Shown: positions 14,820-23,957, counted from the first letter of the stretch. The stretch is 64,000 bases of DNA from UBA7446 sp965657545 (GCA_965657545.1 CBFHOG010000008.1:1-64000); one strand, 5' to 3'. Numbers and translations: made by a program. The notes: generated from the letters alone by a model not told the origin.

Positions 14820-16076
14820 ATGAATATCTTAATAAAAGCTGCAAAAATCTTAGATGCCAACAGCTCGCATCACAACACACAGCAAGATATTTATATTGAA
14901 GATGGGATCATAAAAGCGATTGGCAATAACTTAAATTACCCAAAAGCAACTGAAATATCCCTCGATAATTTACATGTTTCACAAGGTTGGTTTGACAGTA
15001 GTGTGTCTTTTGGCGAACCTGGATTTGAAGAGCGCGAAACCATTATAAATGGACTTGATGTAGCGGCAAGAAGCGGATTTTCGCACATTGCCTATAATAC
15101 CAACACCTTACCGAAACCTGATAGCCGGGCAGATATTGCGTTTTTGTTGGAACAAGCAAATGGAAATGCGGTAAAGCTTTATCCAAAAGCTTGTGTAACA
15201 TCTACGCAAAATGAGGAAAAACTTGCACCGCTTCGCGAACTTCATGCTGCTGGAGCGTTTAGCTTTAGCAACCACAAAACACCAATCACTAATGCCAATA
15301 CCTTAAAATTGGCACTCCAATACACAAATGACTTCGATGCAATTGTAGAGTCTTTTCCATATAACAATGATATGGCAAATGGCGGTGTCATGCATGAGGG
15401 TACTGTGAGTACGGCTTTGGGGCTAAATGGAATTCCAAGTGTGGCAGAAAGCATGCAACTACAACGCGATCTGGAAGTGCTCAAATATGCTAATGGAAAA
15501 CTTCACATCCCTACGCTATCAACAGAATCCGCTATTGCGCTCATTAAAGCGGCCAAAAAAGCAAAGCAAGATGTAAGTTGTAGCGTTGCGATTCATAACT
15601 TATTTTTTACAGATGAAGCCCTACAAGGCTTTGATGCCAATGCTAAATTAATTCCACCATTACGAGAAGAATCAGATCAAAAAGCTTTACGACAAGCACT
15701 TTTAGACGGTGTTATTGATATGGTAACCAGCGATCATCAACCGCTTAACAATGAGCTAAAGCATGTAGAACTCGACAGTGCGCATTTTGGCTCAATAGGA
15801 TTAGAACACAGTTTTGGTTGTTTGTTATCTATGTTCTCCATCGAACAAACCATAGAAATACTAACCAGAGGAAAAAGTCGGTTTGGTATTCCTGAACACA
15901 GCATTAATGTTGGGGAAACCGCAGATATTTCGTTATTTACTACGAGTGGCACACATGAAATCACAAAATCTTCCCTTTTTTCTGCCTCTAAAAATAGTCT
16001 TTTTATAGGACAATCCTTACCTGGCAAGGTGTATGGAATTGTTGCCCGCGGAAAATCACAAGTCTACAACGCCTAA
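14820..16076 (+). CDS. Dihydroorotase-like protein lacking the metal-binding His motif
   Basis: Overall length (418 residues) and layout match class I dihydroorotases, amidohydrolases that close carbamoyl-aspartate to dihydroorotate in pyrimidine synthesis. The usual D-x-H-x-H-F-R-E-P-G motif reads D-S-S-V-S-F-G-E-P-G at residues 59-68, so both metal-binding histidines are serine and the substrate-binding arginine is glycine. Later histidine positions are also changed ('KLHIPTLST' and 'AIHNLFFTD'). The late aspartate region 'TSDHQP' and 'KLIPPLREESDQKAL' are kept. Inactive PyrC' proteins that support aspartate transcarbamoylase are known in other bacteria, so this is probably such a non-catalytic partner or has a changed function. 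Confidence 0.88.
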   Translation: MNILIKAAKILDANSSHHNTQQDIYIEDGIIKAIGNNLNYPKATEISLDNLHVSQGWFDSSVSFGEPGFEERETIINGLDVAARSGFSHIAYNTNTLPKPDSRADIAFLLEQANGNAVKLYPKACVTSTQNEEKLAPLRELHAAGAFSFSNHKTPITNANTLKLALQYTNDFDAIVESFPYNNDMANGGVMHEGTVSTALGLNGIPSVAESMQLQRDLEVLKYANGKLHIPTLSTESAIALIKAAKKAKQDVSCSVAIHNLFFTDEALQGFDANAKLIPPLREESDQKALRQALLDGVIDMVTSDHQPLNNELKHVELDSAHFGSIGLEHSFGCLLSMFSIEQTIEILTRGKSRFGIPEHSINVGETADISLFTTSGTHEITKSSLFSASKNSLFIGQSLPGKVYGIVARGKSQVYNA

Positions 16077-16077
16077 T

Positions 16078-16701
16078 ATGTCTTTTGTTTACCTAGAACG
16101 TAAGGCGACACAGCCCAACGCACCCTTACTCATTTTACTACATGGTTATGGAAGCAATGATGCGGATTTGTTTTCGTTTGCGGAATACATTCCCACCAGT
16201 TTTCATGTGGTTTCGTTACAAGCCCCATTGGCCATGGGAGAGAATAGTTTTGCATGGTTTCCCATACATTTTAATGAAAGTATGGAACGCTGGACTTCAC
16301 CAGAAGAGGTTAAAAAGGCAACAGATTACATACATGACTTTTTATCTTATTATACCAAAAAACACGATTTTGACAACAAAAAGCTGTATTTGATGGGCTT
16401 CAGTCAAGGAGCCATGTTGAGTTACGCTGTTGGATTAGCCACAAAAAACGTAAAAGGTATTGCCGCACTTAGCGGCTACATAGACCCTCGGGTTGTTGAA
16501 GTAACCAATACTACCCTTTCGTCAATTTATGTGTCGCATGGGACAGCGGATATGGTAGTACCATACGCTTGGGCAGAACAAACTGTAGAGACGCTCAAAG
16601 AATATGGTCTTTCTCCAGAATTCCGTGCCTATCCGCAAGGACACGGTATAAATCAAGATAACTTAATGTCTATTATTCAATGGTTGAAGGCGCAGCTTTA
16701 A
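16078..16701 (+). CDS. Alpha/beta hydrolase of the carboxylesterase/phospholipase family
   Basis: The start is set at ATG 16078, one base after the previous stop; the frame is open further upstream but would overlap the dihydroorotase-like gene. The fold marks are 'LLILLHGYGSNDADL' (oxyanion loop), the nucleophile in 'LMGFSQGAML' (G-x-S-x-G), the acid in 'HGTADMVVPY' and the histidine in 'PQGHGI'. The protein is about 207 residues with no signal peptide, like cytosolic esterases of the lysophospholipase/acyl-thioesterase group. The substrate is not known. It ends over the tail of a small convergent gene. Confidence 0.88.
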   Translation: MSFVYLERKATQPNAPLLILLHGYGSNDADLFSFAEYIPTSFHVVSLQAPLAMGENSFAWFPIHFNESMERWTSPEEVKKATDYIHDFLSYYTKKHDFDNKKLYLMGFSQGAMLSYAVGLATKNVKGIAALSGYIDPRVVEVTNTTLSSIYVSHGTADMVVPYAWAEQTVETLKEYGLSPEFRAYPQGHGINQDNLMSIIQWLKAQL

Positions 16702-16864
16702 GTTGCTGTAAAATCTGAATTGAGTCCTTTAATTGTGTGATTTTTTTTGCTTGTGTATCAATTTTAACTTGCGCATAGTTTAGTCGTTTGCCATAGTCAG
16801 AAATCAAATAAAGATTGATTAAGGCGGAAAATATCAAGACGTAAAAAAGTATTTTTTGTTTCAT
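16673..16864 (-). CDS. Small single-span membrane protein with coiled coil
   Basis: This 63-residue protein has one hydrophobic span (about residues 4-22) followed by a heptad-like helix (about 27-56, with 'KIDTQAKKITQLKDSIQILQQL'). It is 1 base downstream of the MBL-fold gene on the same strand, so it is probably co-transcribed with it. Its 3' end overlaps the esterase gene by 29 bp (convergent). The reading looks like a real protein rather than a shadow, but it has no recognised family. Confidence 0.65.
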   Translation of the reverse strand: MKQKILFYVLIFSALINLYLISDYGKRLNYAQVKIDTQAKKITQLKDSIQILQQLKAAPSTIE

Positions 16865-16865
16865 A

Positions 16866-17636
16866 TTACAGGGTAATCGTTAAGTTATCATACGCCAAAT
16901 GTATCCCCTCTGGCAAAGAGGACTCCACTGCGTCGTGAAAGCCAAGCTTATGGCTGATATGTGTGAAATAAGTGCGTTTTGCCCCTACGCGCTGTGCAAA
17001 TGCTATAGCAGCTTCTAAATGCAAATGTGATGGATGCGGCTCAATGCGAAGCGCATTAACCACCAAAACATCCAGCCCGCTAAGTTTGGCTTCCTCATCG
17101 AAATCGATAGAAAACATGTCCGTGATATATGCAAATGTGCCAAAACGATATCCTAAAACTTCCAAACCGTAGTGCGTGACTTTTATGGGAATAATGGTCT
17201 TTGAAGCACATACAAAAGGGTTTTGTGCATCAATAACAGTGGATTTTACAGACGGGGCGCCTGGATATTTATTTTCGTCCGTGAAAATATAATCAAAACG
17301 ATTTTTAAGATTCTCCATAACTCGAGACAATCCATAAACTGGAAGTGCACCTTGCCTAAAAACAAAAGGACGGATGTCATCCAAGCCAGCTGTATGATCT
17401 GCATGCTCATGAGTAAATAATAATGCATCTATTTTAGGGCAACCACTTGTGAGCATTTGTTGTCTAAAATCTGGGCCGCAATCAATTACAAAATCTGTAT
17501 CATCCCATTGCACCCAAACCGAGGAGCGCAATCGTTTGTCTTTTGGATTTTGACTGAGACAAACAGGATCAGTACTGCCAATAATTGGAATTCCTTGTGA
17601 AGTTCCTGTTCCTAAAAAATAAATTTTGATACCCAC
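16866..17636 (-). CDS. MBL-fold metal-dependent hydrolase (PhnP-like group)
   Basis: This 256-residue protein has the metallo-beta-lactamase fold. It begins 'FLGTGTSQGIPIIG', the usual opening of the PhnP/RNase Z-related group. The metal ligands are in 'THEHADHTAGLDD' (H-x-H-x-D-H), with further histidines in 'THYGLEVLG' and 'THISHKLG'. The natural reaction may be hydrolysis of a phosphodiester or cyclic phosphate, as PhnP does, but the substrate is unproven. There is no signal peptide. Confidence 0.9.
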   Translation of the reverse strand: MGIKIYFLGTGTSQGIPIIGSTDPVCLSQNPKDKRLRSSVWVQWDDTDFVIDCGPDFRQQMLTSGCPKIDALLFTHEHADHTAGLDDIRPFVFRQGALPVYGLSRVMENLKNRFDYIFTDENKYPGAPSVKSTVIDAQNPFVCASKTIIPIKVTHYGLEVLGYRFGTFAYITDMFSIDFDEEAKLSGLDVLVVNALRIEPHPSHLHLEAAIAFAQRVGAKRTYFTHISHKLGFHDAVESSLPEGIHLAYDNLTITL

Positions 17637-17705
17637 ATAACAAAATTACAAGATTGATACCTAACCTTGAGGATAAGTTTTATAATTTTGAGAAAACTTC
17701 TACAC

Positions 17706-19142
17706 ATGCCATTAAAATTAGCTGGTGATCAACCTTTTGAAAACACACCTTCTTTAGAGGCAAAAGCCCTAAGAATCAACTTAAACGACAACATTTACGG
17801 CACTTTTGCAGAAATTGGTGCCGGTCAAGAAGTAGTAAGGCATTTTTTTAGATGTGGTGGTGCATCTGGAACCATCGCAAAAACCATGAGTGCCTACGAC
17901 AAAGACTTTAGCGACGCCATCTATGGCCGTGAAGATGATGGTAGATATGTCTCTGAGTCCAGACTAAATAAAATGCTGGAATGGGAAATTGGGTTACTTG
18001 AAAAGCGTATTGACCGTAAAAAAAATAAGGATAAATTATTTTTTACCTACGCAAATACCGTAACCACGATAGATTTTGCAAAGAAATTTAAAGGTCACGG
18101 TTGGATAGGAATCAAGTTTCAAACCAAACCTGACGAGCCTTATTCGATGATAACATCTCATATACGCTTTAAAGAAAATGATGCCAAATCGCAACAATTA
18201 ACTTTAGGCGTGATGGGCGTTAATCTGATTTACGGGGCGTTTTATCAAAACGATCGTCCTAAGAGAATGTTGCAGTATTTATTTGATCATCTTGACAGGG
18301 AAGCCATTGAAATCGATACCATAAATTTTACAGGTCCGTTGTTTAAAGATGTTGACAATCGCTTGATGAGCCTAGAGCTTGTTCGATTGGGAATGACAGA
18401 TGCCGTTATGTTTGGCCCAGATGGAAACAATTTATTGCCTGCGCGTGAGTTATACAAGAAAAATATCATAGCGCTTCGTGGTAGCTTTAGACCTGTAACC
18501 AAAGTAAATGTGGATATGTATCAAAAATCCTTAGAGATATTTGAAAAAGAACCAGATACTGATCCAAACAAAACACTTGTTGTTTTTGAAATCACCCTCT
18601 CAAACTTGATGTCAACAGGGAAAATTGATGAAGAAGATTTTATGCATAGGGCTCGTTTATTGTGCTCGCTTGGGCAAACAGTTATGATTTCTAATTTTAA
18701 AGAGTATTATCGTCTTGTCGAATATTTCTCAGAATATACAGAGAAGAAAATTCGTCTAACCATGGGGGTTAATAACCTCATTGAAATCTTTAACGAAAAG
18801 TATTACCGACACCTAAGTGGTGGTATTTTGGAAGCGTTTGGCAAACTATTCTTTAAAAACCTGAAGGTATACCTCTATCCTATTCTTGATCCTAAAAAAG
18901 GAGGTATTATTGATAGTAATTCAATACGTGTACACCCAAGGTTAAAGGAACTTTATAACTTCTTTAAATACAATGGTAAAGTAGTTGACATCTTGGACTA
19001 TAACACCGACGATATGAAAATCTATTCAAGAGATGTTTTAGACGAAATTAAATCTGGCGAAAGCGGTTGGGAAAATAAACTTCCGCCAGGTGTGTCAAAA
19101 CTGATTAAAAGCAAAAAACTTTTCGGATATAAATCTTCGTAA
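17706..19142 (+). CDS. Conserved protein of unknown function, 478 residues
   Basis: I place the start at ATG 17706; the frame is open to a TTG at 17667. The protein is soluble and shows no signal peptide. It has 'NDNIYGTFAEIGAGQEVVRHFFRCGGASGTIAKTMSAYDKDFSDAIYG' near the start and 'YANTVTTIDF..K.KGHGWIGIKFQ' later. I recall similar sequences as a conserved flavobacterial family, sometimes loosely labelled as a nucleotidyltransferase, but I see no motif to support that. The central part (about residues 200-300) alternates strands and helices and could be a TIM-like or Rossmann-like fold. It stands alone, divergent from the MBL-fold gene. Confidence 0.8.
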   Translation: MPLKLAGDQPFENTPSLEAKALRINLNDNIYGTFAEIGAGQEVVRHFFRCGGASGTIAKTMSAYDKDFSDAIYGREDDGRYVSESRLNKMLEWEIGLLEKRIDRKKNKDKLFFTYANTVTTIDFAKKFKGHGWIGIKFQTKPDEPYSMITSHIRFKENDAKSQQLTLGVMGVNLIYGAFYQNDRPKRMLQYLFDHLDREAIEIDTINFTGPLFKDVDNRLMSLELVRLGMTDAVMFGPDGNNLLPARELYKKNIIALRGSFRPVTKVNVDMYQKSLEIFEKEPDTDPNKTLVVFEITLSNLMSTGKIDEEDFMHRARLLCSLGQTVMISNFKEYYRLVEYFSEYTEKKIRLTMGVNNLIEIFNEKYYRHLSGGILEAFGKLFFKNLKVYLYPILDPKKGGIIDSNSIRVHPRLKELYNFFKYNGKVVDILDYNTDDMKIYSRDVLDEIKSGESGWENKLPPGVSKLIKSKKLFGYKSS

Positions 19143-19146
19143 CGAT

Positions 19147-19596
19147 TTATCCCTCTAAAATTTGTGCTGCGTGATCTTTGGTTTTCACTTTATTAATTAC
19201 GCGCACAATAGTTCCCGTTTCGTCAATAACAAATGTTGTACGAATTATCCCTTCGTATTCTTTACCTTGAAACTTTTTTGGTCCCCAAACGCCAAAGGCT
19301 TTTATGGCAACATGATCTTCGTCGGCTAATAGCGGATATGGAAACCCAAACTTTGTTGCAAAACCAGCTTGCTTTTTTACCGAGTCTGCACTTACGCCCA
19401 AAAGTTCGTATCCTTGTGCTTGGAGTGCTGCATAATTGTCACTTAAATTACACGCCTCAGCGGTGCAACCAGGTGTATTGGCTCTTGGGTAAAAAAACAC
19501 GATTAATTTCTTTCCGGCATAATCTGTATGTGATACAGGCTCGCCTAAATGATTTAAACCTGAAAACTCAGGTATTTTATTTCCTTCTTGTAGCAT
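19147..19596 (-). CDS. bcp: Thioredoxin-dependent thiol peroxidase Bcp
   Basis: Bcp is a peroxiredoxin that reduces hydrogen and organic peroxides. The peroxidatic cysteine is in 'PRANTPGCTAEACNL'; a second cysteine five residues later is the typical resolving residue of this subfamily. I start it at ATG 19596, giving the standard 149-residue protein MLQEGNKIPEF...; the open frame to 19635 would run into nth. It is divergent from nth, with 31 bases between the two starts. Confidence 0.95.
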   Translation of the reverse strand: MLQEGNKIPEFSGLNHLGEPVSHTDYAGKKLIVFFYPRANTPGCTAEACNLSDNYAALQAQGYELLGVSADSVKKQAGFATKFGFPYPLLADEDHVAIKAFGVWGPKKFQGKEYEGIIRTTFVIDETGTIVRVINKVKTKDHAAQILEG

Positions 19597-19627
19597 TTTT
19601 GTAAATTTAGATGTTAAAAATACGAAA

Positions 19628-20284
19628 ATGAACAAAGCCGAAAAGGTTGCATTTGTAATTAAAAAATTAGAGGAACTTTATCCAACCATCCCCATACCGC
19701 TAGACCACAAAGATCCTTATACATTACTTATAGCTGTTTTGTTATCAGCACAAAGTACTGACGTTCGCGTAAATAAGATTACACCTTTACTGTTTGCCAA
19801 AGCCGACAACCCGACAGATATGGTAAAATTAAGTGTGGCGGAAATTAGAGAAATCATAAAGCCTGTGGGGCTTTCGCCTATGAAGTCGAAGGGAATTCAC
19901 GGCCTATCGGAAATTTTGCTTGAAAAGTACAACGGAGAGGTCCCGCAAAGTTTTGAAGCGTTGGAAGAGCTTCCGGCGGTGGGGCATAAAACAGCAAGTG
20001 TTGTCATGGCGCAAGCTTTTGGAGTACCTGCTTTTCCAGTGGATACACATATTCACCGCCTTATGTATCGCTGGGGTTTTACGAATGGAAAAAGCGTCAT
20101 ACAGACTGAACGCGACGCAAAACGTTTGTTTCCAAAAGAAAAATGGAACGACTTGCACTTACAAATCATCTGGTATGGAAGAGAGTATTGCCCTGCAAGA
20201 GGTTGGGATATAAGCAAAGACATCATTACCCAAACTGTTGGCAGAAAGACGGTACTAAAAAAACAGGGATTTAATTTGCATTAA
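19628..20284 (+). CDS. nth: Endonuclease III-family DNA glycosylase without the FeS cysteines
   Basis: This helix-hairpin-helix glycosylase/AP lyase would remove oxidised pyrimidines. The catalytic lysine is K121 in 'LPAVGHKTASVV' and the catalytic aspartate is D139 in 'VDTHIHR'. E. coli endonuclease III ends with four cysteines holding a [4Fe-4S] cluster. Here the same region, 'WYGREYCPARGWDISKDII', has only one cysteine (C188), so the cluster cannot form. Otherwise the protein is full length at 218 residues. The 3' end overlaps a short gene on the other strand by 14 bp. Confidence 0.93.
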   Translation: MNKAEKVAFVIKKLEELYPTIPIPLDHKDPYTLLIAVLLSAQSTDVRVNKITPLLFAKADNPTDMVKLSVAEIREIIKPVGLSPMKSKGIHGLSEILLEKYNGEVPQSFEALEELPAVGHKTASVVMAQAFGVPAFPVDTHIHRLMYRWGFTNGKSVIQTERDAKRLFPKEKWNDLHLQIIWYGREYCPARGWDISKDIITQTVGRKTVLKKQGFNLH

Positions 20285-20411
20285 AATCAGTAGTAACGTT
20301 TCCTATTTTAATTGAATTGTAAGCTGTAGCAAACTGCATAATCAATTGAAGGGATTCTTTTGATGGTACAGGCGATTTTTTTGAAAAAGGTAGTGTGTAA
20401 AGTTTATCCAT
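20271..20411 (-). CDS. Small 46-residue protein downstream of the sigma factor
   Basis: This short frame lies 37 bases after the sigma-factor gene on the same strand. It reads MDKLYTLPFSKKSPVPSKES followed by LQLIMQFATAYNSIKIGNV and six more residues. The composition is protein-like: a basic, Pro/Ser-rich start, then an amphipathic helix. Position and length suggest a co-transcribed small protein, possibly a regulator of the sigma factor or an unrelated stress peptide. It is too short for firm homology by eye. Its last 14 bp overlap nth in the convergent direction. Confidence 0.6.
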   Translation of the reverse strand: MDKLYTLPFSKKSPVPSKESLQLIMQFATAYNSIKIGNVTTDFNAN

Positions 20412-20448
20412 TAATTTGTTTAATGGAATAACGCACTATATTATTAAA

Positions 20449-21030
20449 TTATTGCGTCATGGTTAAATTCCGCTCCTCAATCAATTTTCTGAGGTTAATA
20501 AGCCCATAGCGCATTCTTCCAAGCGACGTATTGATGCTCACATTTGTACGCTCAGCAATCTCTTTAAAGCTCATATCTTGATACAAACGCATCCGTAAAA
20601 CTTCATGTTGATTTTCAGGAAGCTCAAGTATTAATGTATTCAAATCTTCTTTAATTTGGGTGTTTATGAGCATATCTTCAATATTCTGTGAAGGCTCAGA
20701 AATACGATAAAAAACATCCTTTTCAGCATCGTGTGATTCGTACTTTGGCATGCGTTGTTTACGTCTAAAATGATCCACAATGAGGTTGTGTGCTATACGC
20801 ATAGCCCAAGATAAAAAACGACCGTCATCATTATAACTCCCTTTTTTTAGGGTTTTTATGACCTTGATAAAAGTGTCTTGAAAAATATCGTCGGTTAACT
20901 CTCTATCCTTTACTTTAGAATAAATAAAACTGTATATGCGTTGTTTGTACCTAGTAAGCAGCGTTTCAAACGCTTCGTTATTACCACTTAAATACTGCTG
21001 TATTAGTATATTATCTGGAATTATAGACAT
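20449..21030 (-). CDS. ECF-type RNA polymerase sigma factor
   Basis: This 193-residue sigma-70-family protein has only regions 2 and 4, which is the ECF layout. Region 2 is 'NNEAFETLLTRYKQRIYSFIYSKVKDRELTDDIFQDTFIKV' with the -10-binding 'FLSWAMRIAHNLIVDHFRRKQR'. Region 4 is 'ILELPENQHEVLRMRLYQDMSFKEIAERTNVSINTSLGRMRYGLINL'. No anti-sigma gene with a transmembrane span is adjacent; only a 46-residue protein follows. The start has an AAAGGAG sequence 6 bases upstream, an unusually strong Shine-Dalgarno for this group. Control could be autonomous or through a distant partner. Confidence 0.93.
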   Translation of the reverse strand: MSIIPDNILIQQYLSGNNEAFETLLTRYKQRIYSFIYSKVKDRELTDDIFQDTFIKVIKTLKKGSYNDDGRFLSWAMRIAHNLIVDHFRRKQRMPKYESHDAEKDVFYRISEPSQNIEDMLINTQIKEDLNTLILELPENQHEVLRMRLYQDMSFKEIAERTNVSINTSLGRMRYGLINLRKLIEERNLTMTQ

Positions 21031-21099
21031 GGTTTACTCCTTTTGAATTAAACAAAATGTGTTGAGTAGAAGTGTCTAAATATGCATTTGATTGATACA

Positions 21100-21130
21100 C
21101 AAATATAAAAACATATTTGACATAGAACAA
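21100..21130 (-). promoter_or_regulatory. Probable promoter of the sigma-factor gene
   Basis: On the minus strand, TTG (21130-21128), a 20-base spacer and TATATTTG (21107-21100) resemble the Bacteroidetes vegetative promoter. It would give a leader of about 65 bases before the start at 21030. In the other direction, a TACTTTG (21137-21143) could serve uvrA, with TTTG at 21116-21119, but the spacing of 17 is poor. Confidence 0.5.
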
Positions 21131-21194
21131 ATACCTTACTTTGTGTGATTATATGTATTTGAATCAATATCTTTAATGCTTCGATTTTAAAGCG

Positions 21195-23957
21195 TTGAAA
21201 AAAGAAAAATTTATTGAAATAAAGGGTGCACAAATGCATAATCTCAAAAGCCTAGATGTGCAAATCCCTAGAAATAAACTTGTGGTTATTACTGGATTAT
21301 CTGGTTCGGGAAAATCAAGTCTGGCTTTTGATACGCTTTATGCCGAGGGACAACGGCGCTACGTAGAAAGTTTGTCTTCTTATGCACGTCAATTTTTAGG
21401 GCGGCTGAACAAACCCAAGGTCGAACAAATCAACGGAATTGCACCTGCCATTGCTATTGAGCAAAAAGTAATCAGCAACAACCCACGATCTACAGTGGGA
21501 ACTACTACCGAAATTTACGATTATCTCAAACTGTTGTTTGCGCGCATAGGCAAAACTTACTCCCCCATTTCTGGAAAAGAAGTCAAAAAAGATGATACCA
21601 AAGATGTTTTGGCTTATCTTAAAAAGATCGAAGAAGGTACAAAACTTTTGGTGCTCGCGCCAATTCAAATTGCTAAAAGCAGAACCTTACAAGGCACCTT
21701 AGATGTTTATAAACAGCAAGGTTATGCACGCCTGTGGCTGAACAATAATATGGTACGCATAGACGATACCACACCAACAAAAAAAGATGATATTTCACTT
21801 ATTGTTGACCGAATTGTTTTAAAGCATGATGAAGATTTTTTTCATCGTGTAGCAGAATCCATCGAAACGGCATTCCACGAAGGCAGTGGTACACTACATA
21901 TTCATGATTTATCAAATAATACGCAACGGGAATTTTCCAACAGGTTTGCATTAGACGGTATCACATTTACGCCTCCAAACGAACATATGTTCAGCTTTAA
22001 CAATCCCCTGGGTGCGTGTCCAGATTGTGAGGGCTACGGAGATTTGATTGGTATTGACGAGCAACTCGTTATTCCAAACACAAACTTATCGGTCTTTGGT
22101 GGAGCTGTTGCGCCTTGGAAAGGCGAACGTTTGCAACGGTACAAAAATGACTTTATAGACAATGCCTATTTATTCGATTTTCCAGTGCATAAACCCTACT
22201 TTGAACTAAGTGAAACGCAGAAAAAAACACTTTGGGAAGGCAACAAATACGTGAAAGGTCTCAACCACTTTTTTGCAAAGCTGGAGGCTAAAAACTATAA
22301 AATTCAAAACCGTGTCTTATTGTCTCGCTATCGAGGAAGGACTGTTTGCAGTACTTGTAATGGAAAGCGGCTAAATACAGCAGCAACTTACGTTCGTGTT
22401 GATCAGTACACGCTCTCTGATTTGGTTGATATGCCCATCGATGAACTAACCAAAACAATGTTATCATTGAAATTATCGGAACATCAACAATACATTGCAC
22501 GACGGTTATTGGTAGAAATAAATGACCGATTGCATTTTTTAAATCAGGTCGGGTTGGGTTATTTAACCCTAAACCGAAGAGCAAACACGCTTTCGGGTGG
22601 CGAATCACAGCGTATCAACCTTGCTACTTCATTGGGGAGTAGTTTGGTGGGGTCGTTATACATATTGGATGAACCCAGTATTGGACTGCACCCAAAAGAT
22701 ACGGCCAAATTAATTGAGGTTCTTAAAAAGTTACGTGATTTGGGCAATACGGTTATTGTTGTAGAACACGACGATGACATCATGTACGCAGCAGATGAAA
22801 TTATAGATTTAGGTCCCGATGCAGGTGTTTTTGGTGGCGAAGTAGTAGCGCAAGGAAGTATTCAAAAAATACTTCAAGCAGATACGTGGACAGGTAAATA
22901 TCTCTCTGGAAAAACTGAAATCACACTTCCTAAAAAACGAAAAAAGCCTGCTCATGAGTTACGAATAGTTGGTGCTAGAGAACATAATCTAAAGAACATC
23001 AATGTGTCTTTTCCATTGCATATGCTCACCGTTGTAACTGGGGTTTCGGGAAGTGGTAAAAGCACGCTTGTGAAAGATATTTTATTGCCAGCCGTAAAAA
23101 AGGAAAAAGATATTTATGGTGATAAATCCGGTGAATTCTCTGCGCTAGAGGGCGATTTGGATAGCTTTGATGACATTCAATATATCTCTCAAAAACCGAT
23201 TGGCTTATCCTCTAGATCTAATCCTGTCACCTATATTAAGGCTTATGATGACATTCGGAAACTTTATGCGCAACAAAGCGTTTCCAAACAGCGTGGGTTT
23301 CAATCCAAACACTTTTCTTTTAATGTAGATGGTGGAAGATGTCCCAACTGTAAGGGGGAGGGAACTGTGAAAATTGAAATGCAGTTTATGGCAGACGTGG
23401 ATTTGGTTTGCGATGAGTGCAACGGAAAACGCTTTAAAAAAGAAGTATTGGAAGTCAAGTTTGAAGGTAAATCCATTCACGATTTACTAACCATGAGTAT
23501 TGATGAAGCTATTGCCTTTTTTCAACTTCATAAACAAACCAAAATTGCAGACAAATTGCAACCCCTACAAGATGTAGGAATGGGGTATGTTGCGCTAGGT
23601 CAATCTTCCTCTACCCTCTCTGGCGGCGAAGCACAACGCATAAAACTGGCAAGTTTTCTACTCAAGGGAGCACAAAAAAATAAGACCTTATTTTTATTTG
23701 ACGAGCCTACTACTGGGCTTCATATGCACGACATCAACAAACTTGTTGGTTCGTTTAGAGCCCTTATTGCACGTGGGCATTCGCTTATAGTAATTGAACA
23801 CAATGTTGGCCTTATTGAGCAGGCAGATTACATCATCGACTTGGGACCAGAGGGCGGCACCAATGGCGGGAATATTTTAGCAACAGGAACTCCGGAAGAA
23901 GTAAATCAAAACAAGAAGTCCAGCTTGCATAAATACTTATTTAAGAGAAATACTTAA
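21195..23957 (+). CDS. uvrA: Excinuclease ABC subunit A
   Basis: UvrA recognises DNA damage in nucleotide excision repair. It has two ABC modules: Walker A motifs 'GLSGSGKSSLAF' (near residue 34) and 'GVSGSGKSTLV' (near residue 615), and signatures 'LSGGESQRI' and 'LSGGEAQRI'. Zinc fingers include 'CPDCEGYGD' and 'CPNCKGEGT...CDECNGKRF'. Its length of 920 residues is standard. The only workable start is TTG 21195, because an upstream in-frame stop excludes longer forms. The end overlaps the convergent flippase gene by 17 bp. Confidence 0.97.
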   Translation: MKKEKFIEIKGAQMHNLKSLDVQIPRNKLVVITGLSGSGKSSLAFDTLYAEGQRRYVESLSSYARQFLGRLNKPKVEQINGIAPAIAIEQKVISNNPRSTVGTTTEIYDYLKLLFARIGKTYSPISGKEVKKDDTKDVLAYLKKIEEGTKLLVLAPIQIAKSRTLQGTLDVYKQQGYARLWLNNNMVRIDDTTPTKKDDISLIVDRIVLKHDEDFFHRVAESIETAFHEGSGTLHIHDLSNNTQREFSNRFALDGITFTPPNEHMFSFNNPLGACPDCEGYGDLIGIDEQLVIPNTNLSVFGGAVAPWKGERLQRYKNDFIDNAYLFDFPVHKPYFELSETQKKTLWEGNKYVKGLNHFFAKLEAKNYKIQNRVLLSRYRGRTVCSTCNGKRLNTAATYVRVDQYTLSDLVDMPIDELTKTMLSLKLSEHQQYIARRLLVEINDRLHFLNQVGLGYLTLNRRANTLSGGESQRINLATSLGSSLVGSLYILDEPSIGLHPKDTAKLIEVLKKLRDLGNTVIVVEHDDDIMYAADEIIDLGPDAGVFGGEVVAQGSIQKILQADTWTGKYLSGKTEITLPKKRKKPAHELRIVGAREHNLKNINVSFPLHMLTVVTGVSGSGKSTLVKDILLPAVKKEKDIYGDKSGEFSALEGDLDSFDDIQYISQKPIGLSSRSNPVTYIKAYDDIRKLYAQQSVSKQRGFQSKHFSFNVDGGRCPNCKGEGTVKIEMQFMADVDLVCDECNGKRFKKEVLEVKFEGKSIHDLLTMSIDEAIAFFQLHKQTKIADKLQPLQDVGMGYVALGQSSSTLSGGEAQRIKLASFLLKGAQKNKTLFLFDEPTTGLHMHDINKLVGSFRALIARGHSLIVIEHNVGLIEQADYIIDLGPEGGTNGGNILATGTPEEVNQNKKSSLHKYLFKRNT

